Positions 25,208 to 33,272 of a stretch of 64,000 nt of DNA are shown piece after piece; within the stretch, counting starts at the first letter, position 1, and each line of letters begins with the position of its first letter. The stretch covers positions 62,001 to 126,000 of the forward strand of contig JBMNPF010000004.1 of assembly GCA_050943475.1 (NCBI GenBank), given 5' to 3'. The notes beneath the pieces were generated by a model. It searched no databases and was not told the origin of the DNA. It saw nothing but the letters and a program-made list of their open reading frames with translations. A program made the translations under genes and the position numbers. The stretch comes from Metaruminococcus_A sp050943475. Its GTDB lineage: Bacteria; Bacillota; Clostridia; Oscillospirales; Ruminococcaceae.

Positions 25208-25550
25208 AACCATGCCCCCACTTATGTTAAGCGCCGCTCTTTCAGCGCTTCTGCTTAAAATCCACCAGGCGCAAATACGTTTTCTGCAAAGCGCTCTGTT
25301 CCCATGCGTATGGTTTATCCTATGAACCAACCGCAGAGCTTAGCACGCCTAAAATTTTACCACATACCGCCCTACGGTTCAAGCGCTGTCCATCAAACGC
25401 GGTTTGTGCTCTTGCGCGCATCCAATCGCGTTCCGCGCCTTTGACCATCTTGCCCGCTGTTTCCATAATCTGCCTCTAACCGCAGCCATAAGCCAACCGC
25501 ATTTTATAAAGGTCAGAATACAGTGCAGCTCTTTGCCCAGTAGCGTTGCG
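25208..25550. other. Intergenic region with the murD promoter
   Basis: Apart from the promoter at 25354-25382 and the murD leader, I see no ORF with a ribosome site and no strong terminator for the radical SAM gene ending at 25551. Confidence 0.5.
25354..25382 (-). promoter_or_regulatory. Promoter of the murD operon
   Basis: Minus strand: TTGAAC (25382-25377), 17 bases, TGTGG-TAAAAT (-10 at 25359-25354). This gives a leader of about 140 bases. Confidence 0.75.
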
Positions 25551-26498
25551 TCACTTTATTTTAAACCGGCAGCCCTGCATGCTGTCCCGGCGTACAAACT
25601 CCTTATCAATCGCTGCGAGCACCGCCCGCTTGCGCAGAGTCCAAAGCGGCGCAAGCACTGAGTCACGCGGACCGTCCCCGGTCACCCGCTCAATTACCGT
25701 TTCCGGCGGCATTTGCTCAATCTGGCTGCATACAAGCGCGGCATATTCCTCCATAGTCAGAAGCGGGAAAGCCGCCCTTCCATATTCTTCCGCAAGGGCC
25801 GTCCCTTTTAATATGTGCAGCATGTGAATCTTTATGCCGTTCGGACACAGCGCAGCAACTGCACGCGCCGTTTCCAGCATCATTTCCGGCGTTTCCCCCG
25901 AAAGGCCGTTGATGAGGTGAACACATACCGCAATGCCGCGCTCCCGCAGAGCGTAATAGCCCTGTAGAAACTCCGCCGTACTGTGCCCGCGGTTGATACG
26001 CACCGCCGTTTGGTCATGGATGGTCTGCAAACCAAGCTCGATCGTGAGAAAAGTACGCTGGTTGAGTGCCTCCAAAAGCTCCAGAACATCACCGGGCAGG
26101 GCATCGGCACGGGTGGCAATGCACAGCCCCTCCACACCCGGCAGGCTCAATGCCTCCTCAAAAAGAGGGCGCAGACGCGAAACAGGCGCATACGTATTGC
26201 TATGCGCCTGAAAATATGCAAAATATCCGGCCTTTGGCCATTTACGGGAAAGGAGCTCCTTTCCCTGCGCAAACTGCTCTGCCAGCGTTCCGGCAGCAAT
26301 AAAATCCCCGGCGCCTGCATTTCCACAGTAGGTGCAGCCGCCAATCCCTTTGGTTCCGTCAATATTCGGGCAGGTAAAACCGGCATCCAGCGGGATTTTC
26401 ACCATTTTCCGGCCAAAGCGCCGCTTCATTTCATAATCAAAGGTGTGATAACGCTTGTTGTCCCCTGAATATGGGAACGGGCTTGCTGAACCGGCCAT
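25551..26498 (-). CDS. TIGR01212-family radical SAM protein (YtqA-like)
   Basis: 315 aa. The radical SAM cysteines lie in CPNIDGTKGIGGCTYCGNAG (about residues 43-62), the spacing of the TIGR01212/YtqA subfamily rather than CxxxCxxC. IELGLQTIHDQTAVRINRGH (about 150-169) and HLINGLSGETPEMMLET (about 192-208) are also typical. It would use SAM and a 4Fe-4S cluster; the substrate is not established. Its ATG overlaps the stop of the ABC ATPase gene by one base (TGATG), so it is read from the transporter transcript. Confidence 0.9.
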   Translation of the reverse strand: MAGSASPFPYSGDNKRYHTFDYEMKRRFGRKMVKIPLDAGFTCPNIDGTKGIGGCTYCGNAGAGDFIAAGTLAEQFAQGKELLSRKWPKAGYFAYFQAHSNTYAPVSRLRPLFEEALSLPGVEGLCIATRADALPGDVLELLEALNQRTFLTIELGLQTIHDQTAVRINRGHSTAEFLQGYYALRERGIAVCVHLINGLSGETPEMMLETARAVAALCPNGIKIHMLHILKGTALAEEYGRAAFPLLTMEEYAALVCSQIEQMPPETVIERVTGDGPRDSVLAPLWTLRKRAVLAAIDKEFVRRDSMQGCRFKIK

Positions 26499-27241
26499 CA
26501 ATAAACGCTGTGCAGGAACTCTGCGGTACGCGGGTACTTCGGATAATTAAAAATTTCTTCCGGGGTTCCTTCTTCCAAAATCTTGCCGTCATCCATAAAG
26601 ATCACCTTGTTTGCCACATCCTTGGCAAATCCCATTTCGTGGGTAACTACAATCATGGTCATGCGTTCTTCAGCGAGCTTTTTCATAACGCCTAACACCT
26701 CTCCGGTCAGTTCCGGATCCAGCGCCGAAGTCGGCTCGTCAAACAGCATAATGTCCGGATTGAGCATCAGGGCGCGGGCAATCGCTACGCGTTGTTTCTG
26801 CCCGCCGGAAAGCTGGGAGGGATAAGCGTCTATTTTGTCGAGCAGACCGACCTTGCGGAGCATTTCCTCACACTCCGCCTCCACTGCTTTTTTGTCGCCT
26901 TTTTTGGCGAGCAGCACCGGCATCTCCAAATTTTTACGCACACTCAGGTGTGGGAACAGGTTGAACTGCTGGAATACCATTCCCATTTTCCCGGTGATTT
27001 CTTTCACCTTTTTGTGGGAAGAATATTCCCCGCTTTTTACAAGCGGTTCCCCTTCAATAATGATATCCCCGCCGTTCACCGTCTCCAAATTGATGATGCA
27101 GCGCAGCATGGTGCTCTTACCGGATCCGGACGACCCAATAACCGCCACGACATCACCTTTTTCCACGGTAAAGGAAACATCGGAAAGCACTTCAAGCTTA
27201 CCGAAGGATTTTTTCAGGTTTTTAATTTCAATTAACGGCAT
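26498..27241 (-). CDS. Polar amino acid ABC transporter, ATP-binding protein
   Basis: 247 aa, GlnQ type. Walker A GSSGSGKSTML (about 36-46), ABC signature LSGGQKQRVAIARAL (about 142-156), Walker B IMLFDEPTSALDPE (about 161-174) and the switch His in VVTHEMG. It powers the importer formed with the permease 3 bases upstream and the lipoprotein before that. The exact substrate cannot be read from sequence. Confidence 0.96.
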   Translation of the reverse strand: MPLIEIKNLKKSFGKLEVLSDVSFTVEKGDVVAVIGSSGSGKSTMLRCIINLETVNGGDIIIEGEPLVKSGEYSSHKKVKEITGKMGMVFQQFNLFPHLSVRKNLEMPVLLAKKGDKKAVEAECEEMLRKVGLLDKIDAYPSQLSGGQKQRVAIARALMLNPDIMLFDEPTSALDPELTGEVLGVMKKLAEERMTMIVVTHEMGFAKDVANKVIFMDDGKILEEGTPEEIFNYPKYPRTAEFLHSVY

Positions 27242-27244
27242 GGG

Positions 27245-27907
27245 CTACATCTCCCGGTCAAAGTTGAATTTCTTTTCAATGTATTTAAACAGCAAAGTCA
27301 ATATGGTGTTCATAATAAGGTAAATCACCGCTGCAACCGCAAACGGAACAATGGAAACATCGCGGTTGACTGCCGTTTTGGCCGCGTGCAGAATCTCCGG
27401 CACCGAAACTGCATAAAGCAGCGAGGTATCCTTGACCAGCGTAACCGACTCGTTGGAGAGCGACGGCAGCGCAACACGGAGCATCTGCGGGATGATCACC
27501 CGGAAGAAGGTCTGGATCCGGGAAATTCCCAACACCTGGGCCGCCTCGTACTGTCCCTTGTCAATCGAAAGCAGGCCGCCGCGGAATATCTCTGCGAAAT
27601 AAGCGGCGTAATTGAGCACAAACCCAATGCAGGCCGCTGTAAACCGGTCAAACACCAAATAACTGCCAATGCCCGGAATATACGGTAATCCAAAATAGAT
27701 AAACAAAAGCTGTAACAAAAGCGGCGTTCCACGAATGACATAAATGAATCCCCGCGCAATCCAGGCCAGCGGCTTCAACCGGCAGCGCGCCACCAGCGTG
27801 ATACAGAATCCAAACGGCAACGCCAGAACAATGACAATGGCAAACAATGAGGTCGTTACCAGCGCCCCTTCCAGCATTGGTCCCAGCAACGTCATAATAT
27901 AGTCCAT
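27245..27907 (-). CDS. Polar amino acid ABC transporter, permease
   Basis: 220 aa with about five membrane segments. YVIRGTPLLLQLLFIYFG (about 55-72) is the HisMQ-family segment, and the EAA-like loop is EAAQVLGISRIQTFFRVIIPQ. GGGAGGT lies 8 bases before the ATG at 27907; an upstream in-frame start at 27943 would overlap that site. It forms the homodimeric membrane channel with the GlnQ-type ATPase. Confidence 0.95.
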   Translation of the reverse strand: MDYIMTLLGPMLEGALVTTSLFAIVIVLALPFGFCITLVARCRLKPLAWIARGFIYVIRGTPLLLQLLFIYFGLPYIPGIGSYLVFDRFTAACIGFVLNYAAYFAEIFRGGLLSIDKGQYEAAQVLGISRIQTFFRVIIPQMLRVALPSLSNESVTLVKDTSLLYAVSVPEILHAAKTAVNRDVSIVPFAVAAVIYLIMNTILTLLFKYIEKKFNFDREM

Positions 27908-27988
27908 GCGGAATACCTCCCACGTATTTTTCCAAACTGCCAATTTACCGCGCTAAACTGCCGCGGGCAAAAAACGCCGCCAGCGGCA

Positions 27989-28036
27989 GATACCATACAA
28001 AAAACAAGGTATCGCGGCACAAACGACCACGATACC
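27989..28036 (-). promoter_or_regulatory. Attenuator-like alternative hairpins between SBP and permease genes
   Basis: On the minus strand GGTATCG (28036-28030) can pair with CGATACC (28014-28008) and is followed by TTGTTTTTTG, a terminator shape. GATACC (28013-28008) can instead pair with GGTATC (27994-27989) further on, excluding the first hairpin. This fits partial termination after the binding-protein gene, which is normally needed in excess. Confidence 0.5.
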
Positions 28037-28077
28037 CTATTTTATCATCAATTACCGCTGTTTGTCCAGCGCAATTT

Positions 28078-28875
28078 TTACTTGGCAAGCGAAACGTCTT
28101 TACCGAACCATTTTTCCGAAATTTCTTTAAATTTTCCTTCAGCAATGAGTTCATCCAACGCGGCCTCTACCTTGTCTTTCAGCTCCTCATTGCCTTTTTT
28201 GAACGCAATGGCGTACTCTTCTTCGGTCAAAGCGTCTCCGAGGACAACATATTTGCCTTCCTCTTCCTTGATCATATAGTTCGCAACAACTTCATCCAGT
28301 ACAATGGCGTCAATACGGCCAGTCGGCAGGTCATTGAGCGCAAGAACGTTGGTGTCGTATTCCACAAGCTCCTGTGCCTGGCTGACAAATTCATCGGCAT
28401 TCGCCGCTTTCAGCGCAGTGGATTCCTTCTGCACGCCAACCATTTTGCCAATCAGGTCTTTACGCTCTTTAATCTCCGAGTCAGCATTGACCACCACAAC
28501 CATGTGGTTTTCCATATACGGTTTGCTCAGCAGCATTTTTTCCTGACGCTCTGCATCAATACTGAGGCCATTCCAAATGCAGTCAATGTTGCCGTTGTTG
28601 AGTTCCATTTCTTTGGACTCCCATGCAATCGGCTGGGTAACGAGTTCTGCGCCCATCTTGTCGCAAACGGCCTGTGCAAGGTCAATGTCAAACCCAACAA
28701 TGTTGTTGTTTTCGTCGCGGAAACCCATCGGCGGGAAGCTGTCATCCAAACCCATCACAAATTTGGTCTTTTCTCCATCCGCGCTGCCGGAACCACCGTT
28801 ATCGCACGCCGTGAACATGCTCAGCGCCATAACGCCGGCCAGCACTGCAAGTAAAACTTTTTTCATTTTTTTCAA
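28078..28875 (-). CDS. Polar amino acid ABC transporter, substrate-binding lipoprotein
   Basis: 265 aa. A lipoprotein signal peptide is clear: KK-rich start, hydrophobic core, and Cys24 in MFTAC as the lipid-attachment site. The mature part is a type-2 periplasmic-binding fold (GLDDSFPPMGFRDENNNIVG; GFDIDLAQAV; WNGLSIDAERQEKMLLSKPY). GAGGGTGA lies 6 bases before the TTG at 28875, while the next ATG (28866) is 15 bases away, so a TTG start is favoured. It captures the amino acid outside the membrane. The ligand is not certain. Confidence 0.93.
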   Translation of the reverse strand: MKKMKKVLLAVLAGVMALSMFTACDNGGSGSADGEKTKFVMGLDDSFPPMGFRDENNNIVGFDIDLAQAVCDKMGAELVTQPIAWESKEMELNNGNIDCIWNGLSIDAERQEKMLLSKPYMENHMVVVVNADSEIKERKDLIGKMVGVQKESTALKAANADEFVSQAQELVEYDTNVLALNDLPTGRIDAIVLDEVVANYMIKEEEGKYVVLGDALTEEEYAIAFKKGNEELKDKVEAALDELIAEGKFKEISEKWFGKDVSLAK

Positions 28876-28909
28876 CTGGATTCACCCTCACTTTATTCAG
28901 TAAAATACC

Positions 28910-28937
28910 AGTATAGTTTACACTTTAATATAGTAAA
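28910..28937 (-). promoter_or_regulatory. Promoter of the amino acid transporter operon
   Basis: Minus strand: TTTACT (28937-28932), 16 bases, TATACT (28915-28910), about 35 bases before the start. The -35 overlaps the arm of the terminator at 28933-28968. Confidence 0.55.
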
Positions 28938-28968
28938 AAGCTAACATGTTATAATGTTAGCTTTTTAC
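28933..28968. terminator. Bidirectional terminator downstream of the GH127 gene
   Basis: GTAAAAAGCTAACAT (28933-28947), loop GTTATA, then the perfect complement (28954-28968) containing TTTTT. Confidence 0.85.
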
Positions 28969-29036
28969 AAATTTCGTATTTAATTAAATTTATCTGCTGT
29001 TTTCTTCCTTTTTCAAACAAATACGCTGTTTTTTAC

Positions 29037-30977
29037 CTATTTGGTTTCACAGCGCACCCAAACCAGCATTTCGCCTTTACCGCGGTTGTTCCAACAGCAA
29101 TACGGCACAAATTTAAGCTGTGCCGCTTCCTTTTTCGGTGGTTCATTGCTGTAAAGAGCGCCGCTGCCGCCGTCTACCAGCTTCACTGCATCCGCTTTGA
29201 TGGTAAGCGTTCCGCCAAACAGGTCTGCATCATACGCCTCAACCAGCTTTACATCCTTGGCGAGCTCAAACGCGCCAAGATTTTCACCGTTGTCAATTTC
29301 CTCCAAGCAGTAAACCACTGGGCCCTTGACAACCGCTGCCTTGCCAATATCCGCCTGCACCTTGGGATTTGCATAAACAAGCTGCGCCGGCATATCCAGT
29401 TCCAGTACAATTTCCGCGCCGCCCTTCCAGTTCCGGGTCAGTTTAAGGTAGCCGTTTTCAACCGGGGCATCCACCGCGGCATCGTCCACCGTAACTGCTT
29501 TCAAACGGCTGAACTGCGGAATGCGAAGCGCCACCGTAAACGGCGAATCGGAATCGGTCTGCACCGTCACCGCCGCGGTGGATTCAAACGGGTACCGGGT
29601 ATTCAGCGAAACCGTAACCGCACGGCCGCCAAGGTCACAGCAAGTCTCGTTGTTGATGTAGAGATTGACGTACAGGTTTTCATCATCTGCGCCATAGATG
29701 TACTGTCCCATCGAAGCAAGGGTGCGGATGATATTCGGCGGGCAGCAGGCACAGCCGAACCATTTTTGCCGCTCGGTCTTGACGTGGTAAAGGCTGGTGT
29801 TGTTTTCTGCTGCCTCCGGGATGACCTCCAGCGGATTGACATAGAAGAACTTGTTGCCCTCCAGCGAAATGCCGCCCAGCACCGTGTTGTAAAGGGCGCG
29901 CTCCATGACGTCCGCATACTTGGAATCACGGGTGATTTCAAGCATCCGTTTTGCAAACATCGCAAGGCCGACCGACGCGCAGGATTCCGAATAAGCCGAA
30001 TCATTGGGCAGGTCGTAATCCCAGGTAAAGCGTTCGCCCCGCGCCGAGGAACCAATGCTCCCGGTAATATACATCCGTTTTTCTGCAATATCATCAAACA
30101 GCACTTCGCAGGCTTTGAGCAGAGACTCGTCGCTGTATTCGTAGGCTAAATCCGCCACACCGGAGAACAGGTACACATTGCGCACCGCATGGCCTTCCGC
30201 AGTATTTTGCTCCCGGATAGGCGCATGCACCTGGTAATACCGGTCGTCAAATATATTTTCATCAATGAACTCCAGTTCAAAATCCGGGCCTTTTTTCTCA
30301 ATGTTGAAGTAATTTGGCTCGGTGCCGCGGCGCTCTACAAAAAATTTGGAGAGATCAAGGTAGCGTTTCTCCCCGGTTGCATGGTAGAGCTTGACCAACG
30401 CCAACTCAATTTCCGGATGGCCCGGATAAGCCGAAATTTTGCCTTCGCCCTCCCCGAACACCTCACAAATTAAATCCACATACCGGCAAATAATCTTTAA
30501 CAGCTTGTCCTTGCCGGTGGCGTTGTAGTAGGCGACAGCCGCCTCAATAAAATGCCCGCAGCAATACAGCTCATGCCGGTCACGCAGGCTGGTCCAGCGT
30601 TTTCCAGGGCGTGCCAAGGTGAAAAAGGTATTAAGGTAACCGTCCGGCTGCTGTGCCTTGCCAATAATGTCAATGGCCTCATCCGCAATTTTTTCCAGTT
30701 CCGGGTCGGGGTTAATTTCCAGCGAATAGGCAACGCCCTCCAGCCATTTGGCCGCGTCACTGTCCTGGAAGCAGCGCCCGCCGAACTCGCCTTCTTCCAT
30801 TCCTGCAACCACCTTGAAGTTGTGCATGCAGTAACTCTTTTCCGCATCCAGAATGCGGTCGTTGAGCGCCTCCCACTGATAGTAGAGGCTGTCTGGCACA
30901 GCTTTAATATAGCGCGACCAGTAAGAATCGTTGATTTTTACGTTTTTGAGCGGTAATGATTGTAACCGTTTTTGCAT
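29037..30977 (-). CDS. Glycoside hydrolase family 127 (beta-L-arabinofuranosidase type)
   Basis: 646 aa, the usual size. The N-terminal (alpha/alpha)6 barrel includes VKINDSYWSRYI and CHFIEAAVAYYNATGK-like segments. SAYSESCASVGLAMFAKRM (near residues 325-345) holds the Glu and first Cys, and CACCPPNIIR (near 400) holds the Cys pair of the Zn(Cys)3-Glu active site known for the Bifidobacterium enzyme HypBA1. It lacks a signal peptide, so it acts in the cytoplasm on imported arabinose-containing oligosaccharides. AAAGGAGA is 7 bases before the ATG at 30977 and too close to the ATG at 30983. The divergent ArsR-like gene is its likely regulator. Confidence 0.92.
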   Translation of the reverse strand: MQKRLQSLPLKNVKINDSYWSRYIKAVPDSLYYQWEALNDRILDAEKSYCMHNFKVVAGMEEGEFGGRCFQDSDAAKWLEGVAYSLEINPDPELEKIADEAIDIIGKAQQPDGYLNTFFTLARPGKRWTSLRDRHELYCCGHFIEAAVAYYNATGKDKLLKIICRYVDLICEVFGEGEGKISAYPGHPEIELALVKLYHATGEKRYLDLSKFFVERRGTEPNYFNIEKKGPDFELEFIDENIFDDRYYQVHAPIREQNTAEGHAVRNVYLFSGVADLAYEYSDESLLKACEVLFDDIAEKRMYITGSIGSSARGERFTWDYDLPNDSAYSESCASVGLAMFAKRMLEITRDSKYADVMERALYNTVLGGISLEGNKFFYVNPLEVIPEAAENNTSLYHVKTERQKWFGCACCPPNIIRTLASMGQYIYGADDENLYVNLYINNETCCDLGGRAVTVSLNTRYPFESTAAVTVQTDSDSPFTVALRIPQFSRLKAVTVDDAAVDAPVENGYLKLTRNWKGGAEIVLELDMPAQLVYANPKVQADIGKAAVVKGPVVYCLEEIDNGENLGAFELAKDVKLVEAYDADLFGGTLTIKADAVKLVDGGSGALYSNEPPKKEAAQLKFVPYCCWNNRGKGEMLVWVRCETK

Positions 30978-31038
30978 GATCATTCTCCTTTTTCTTGTTC
31001 AGGCGGCGGCATAACCTTCAAACTGCCTTATTGATTGC

Positions 31039-31067
31039 ATTATAGCATCCGCTTTATCCGATTGCAA
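31039..31067 (-). promoter_or_regulatory. Promoter of the GH127 gene
   Basis: Minus strand: TTGCAA (31067-31062), 17 bases, perfect TATAAT (31044-31039), about 60 bases before the start. Confidence 0.85.
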
Positions 31068-31144
31068 CGAAATCCAACTTAAAAACTGGCATAATTGCAT
31101 ACATTTGCCGGGTGGATTATGTTTAAGTTTTTCTAAAGTTTTTG

Positions 31145-31173
31145 TTTACCCTCCCATTTGTCTATGTTATAAT
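31145..31173 (+). promoter_or_regulatory. Promoter of the ArsR-like regulator gene
   Basis: TTTACC (31145-31150), 17 bases, perfect TATAAT (31168-31173). It leaves a leader of about 265 bases that includes the 31250-31272 palindrome. Confidence 0.75.
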
Positions 31174-31249
31174 ATGTATATGTGTAAAGGGCTGTATTCG
31201 ATGGTCTCTTGCGGTAATCATTATTTGCTGTGGCTGTAGCAAGAAAGCG

Positions 31250-31272
31250 CGGTTACACAAATTGTGTAACCG
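31250..31272. promoter_or_regulatory. Perfect 23-bp palindrome, likely operator
   Basis: Arms CGGTTACACAA and TTGTGTAACCG flank one central A. It lies 77 bases downstream of the -10 box of the ArsR-like gene and 183 bases upstream of the GH127 promoter. Perfect 11-base arms with a single central base suit a dimeric DNA-binding protein better than an RNA hairpin. Confidence 0.6.
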
Positions 31273-31444
31273 TTAAACCTTCTGAATCGTCCTTCTTCAT
31301 TTGAATCGTTTTTCGAACTACCATCAGCAGCGCCGCTCAAACGGCCGTCCCTGTCAAAAAAGGGGCAAACCGCGGCACGCAATCCACCCAAGTGCAGCCT
31401 TACCCGGCGGCTGTCCATCCATCCTGACAAAAGCGGTGATTCCA

Positions 31445-32374
31445 ATGAGAGAAATTAACAACCTCAACGAAACTTATCTATTCTGCAAGGCACTCGGTTC
31501 TGAAATCCGAATTAAAATCATCAAGCTGCTGCATGAAAACAAGTCCATGAACCTGAACGAGCTTTCCGATGTGCTCGGCGTCACAAACGGCGCTATGACG
31601 GCGCATATCAAACTGCTGGTCGATGCGGGGATTATTGAAATTACCCATTCCTCCGGCAAACGCGGTTCTCAAAAAATTTGCTCGCTCAAAGAGACAAAGG
31701 TGCTGGTTAACCCGTTCCACTGCGGCGCCTGTGCCACCAATATGTATGCGGCCGATATTCCCATCGGCAGTTTCTGCAACTGTGACGTCAGCCCCGCCTG
31801 CGGGCTTGCCACCTCCGGCAGCATTGTTGGGGAAATTGACGACCCGCGTTATTTTTGCGCGCCGGAACGTGTAAGCGCTGGAATTTTGTGGTTCTCCAAC
31901 GGCTTTTTGGAATTTCGTATTCCCAACTACCTCAAGCAGGGCCAAACGCTCAAAGCGCTTAAATTCTCTTTTGAAATATCCTCTCAGGTTCCAACTGGGC
32001 GGGAAGAATACCCCAGCAACATCAGCTTTACCATCAATGACCTCCCTCTCGGCTTCTGGAGCAGTCCCGGCAACTTTGGCGGCGGCCGTGGCCGGTACAA
32101 TCCAGCCTGGTGGCCGGACGGATGGGCGCAGTCAGGCCTATTAAAGGTTCTCACCATCAACCAGGAAGGTGTTTTTATTGACGGCACCAAAATCAGCGAT
32201 ACCACGGTAAACGACCTTGCCATTGACTTTAAAAGCAGCATCCTGCTCCGGCTTTCGGTCAGCCGAACCCGCAGCATCAACAGCGGTGGTATTACGCTGT
32301 TTGGCAAGGATTACGGAAACTACAATCAGGACATTCATTTTGAAGCGCTCTACAAAGAGGCCGGTGCAAAATAA
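31445..32374 (+). CDS. ArsR-like winged-helix regulator with Cys-rich linker and large C-terminal domain
   Basis: 309 aa. Residues about 1-75 are an ArsR-type winged helix: EIRIKIIKLLHENKSMNLNELS, then LGVTNGAMTAHIKLLVDAGII as the recognition helix. Residues about 90-145 are Cys-rich (CGAC, CNCD, then single Cys residues), which could bind a metal. The rest (about 150-300) is beta-rich (FRIPNYLKQGQTLKALKFSFEISSQ; LPLGFWSSPGNFGGGRG; RLSVSRTRSINSGGITLFG) and looks like a carbohydrate- or ligand-binding sandwich. Regulators of this kind occur beside glycosidase genes in Clostridia; here it is divergent from GH127. The frame is open upstream, but GGTGATT supports the ATG at 31445. Confidence 0.8.
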   Translation: MREINNLNETYLFCKALGSEIRIKIIKLLHENKSMNLNELSDVLGVTNGAMTAHIKLLVDAGIIEITHSSGKRGSQKICSLKETKVLVNPFHCGACATNMYAADIPIGSFCNCDVSPACGLATSGSIVGEIDDPRYFCAPERVSAGILWFSNGFLEFRIPNYLKQGQTLKALKFSFEISSQVPTGREEYPSNISFTINDLPLGFWSSPGNFGGGRGRYNPAWWPDGWAQSGLLKVLTINQEGVFIDGTKISDTTVNDLAIDFKSSILLRLSVSRTRSINSGGITLFGKDYGNYNQDIHFEALYKEAGAK

Positions 32375-32387
32375 AACAGAGACATAT

Positions 32388-32422
32388 AAAAACCGAGGCA
32401 GAAAAACCGCCTCGGTTTTTTT
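32388..32422 (+). terminator. Terminator of the ArsR-like gene
   Basis: AAACCGAGGC, loop of about 9 bases, GCCTCGGTTT followed by TTTTT. Confidence 0.9.
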
Positions 32423-32444
32423 GTTCTGCCCCCCATGCCACATA

Positions 32445-33053
32445 TCACTGGATTGATTCGCTGCCCGGCGCATCGTTCCGGAGTGCGCCCATACCGTAAA
32501 CCATGATGTTTTCTGCCATTGCGGCAACCTCATCCGCGCTGGTCGCCATGCCTTCCTGCAGCCACTTTTGCAGCAGCCCAATGCACCCAGCACTCACAAA
32601 CGCATAAAAGAATTCAATCTGCTTTGGAGTGGCTCCGGCAAAATACCGCGAATATGCTTCTACACAAAGCTCCCGTCCCAAATTAATCAGCCTCCAGGCA
32701 AACTGCTTGTCACCGTAGTCGCCGAGCGTTACAGTACAAAGATCTGCATTGTCCTTCAGGCACTGGAAAATCCCCGCAGTGATTTTAACCGGCGTCAAAT
32801 CACCGCGTTCGGTGGAGAGCAGCGGCGCCAGCGTTTTCTGAAAATCCTCAAACATCTCCTCCTCAATCTTTGCAAGGAGATCATAAATATCGGTATAATG
32901 TGCGTAAAAGGTTCCGCGGTTAATACCGGCAGCCGCGCACAATTCTTTTATCGTGATGTTCTGCAGCGGCTTCTGTTTCAGCAGATCGGTGAACGCCCTG
33001 CGGATAAGCATTTTGGTCACACGCACCCGGTGGTCGTTTGCAGGCGTTTTCAT
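32445..33053 (-). CDS. TetR/AcrR-family regulator
   Basis: 202 aa. N-terminal HTH of the TetR type: TKMLIRRAFTDLLKQKPLQNITIKELCAAAGINRGTFYAHYTD is spread over residues about 13-55, with the recognition helix GTFYAHY. The C-terminal ligand domain is helical and weakly conserved, of the TetR_C type seen in Firmicutes regulators (for example AYSRYFAGATPKQIEFFYAF). AAAGGGGA sits 9 bases before the ATG at 33053 and overlaps nothing, while the ATG at 33062 is too close. It is divergent from the SDR gene at 33273 and probably controls it and itself through the palindromes in between. Confidence 0.88.
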   Translation of the reverse strand: MKTPANDHRVRVTKMLIRRAFTDLLKQKPLQNITIKELCAAAGINRGTFYAHYTDIYDLLAKIEEEMFEDFQKTLAPLLSTERGDLTPVKITAGIFQCLKDNADLCTVTLGDYGDKQFAWRLINLGRELCVEAYSRYFAGATPKQIEFFYAFVSAGCIGLLQKWLQEGMATSADEVAAMAENIMVYGMGALRNDAPGSESIQ

Positions 33054-33133
33054 AAAGCGCATTCCCCTTTCCGAAAAACAGCGGTATTTTCCACCGCAGT
33101 TGAGGTAAACTTTTTATGAAGCAGCAACGTAAA

Positions 33134-33159
33134 CCAACACCCTATGTTTATTTTGTTGG
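33134..33159. promoter_or_regulatory. Inverted repeat upstream of the TetR gene
   Basis: CCAACA and TGTTGG arms with about 14 bases between them, in the shared TetR/SDR control region. A longer-range pair, GCAGCAAC (33121-33128) and GTTGCTGC (33189-33196), frames it. Likely regulator-binding material; inference. Confidence 0.35.
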
Positions 33160-33189
33160 GTAAGATACGGTAAATTCACAATTTGCCGG

Positions 33190-33218
33190 TTGCTGCGTTC
33201 CTTTGTTCCAACTATAAT
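33190..33218 (+). promoter_or_regulatory. Promoter of the SDR gene
   Basis: TTGCTG (33190-33195), 17 bases, perfect TATAAT (33213-33218). Confidence 0.6.
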
Positions 33219-33232
33219 ACAATTAGGAACAA
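33203..33232. promoter_or_regulatory. Inverted repeat over the SDR -10 box, likely TetR operator
   Basis: TTGTTCC (33203-33209) and GGAACAA (33226-33232), 16 bases apart, bracket the TATAAT at 33213-33218. A dimeric repressor here would block RNA polymerase. Confidence 0.6.
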
Positions 33233-33272
33233 GAGTCAACACGGTGTTTGTTTTTTAGCAGAGGTGTCCTTT

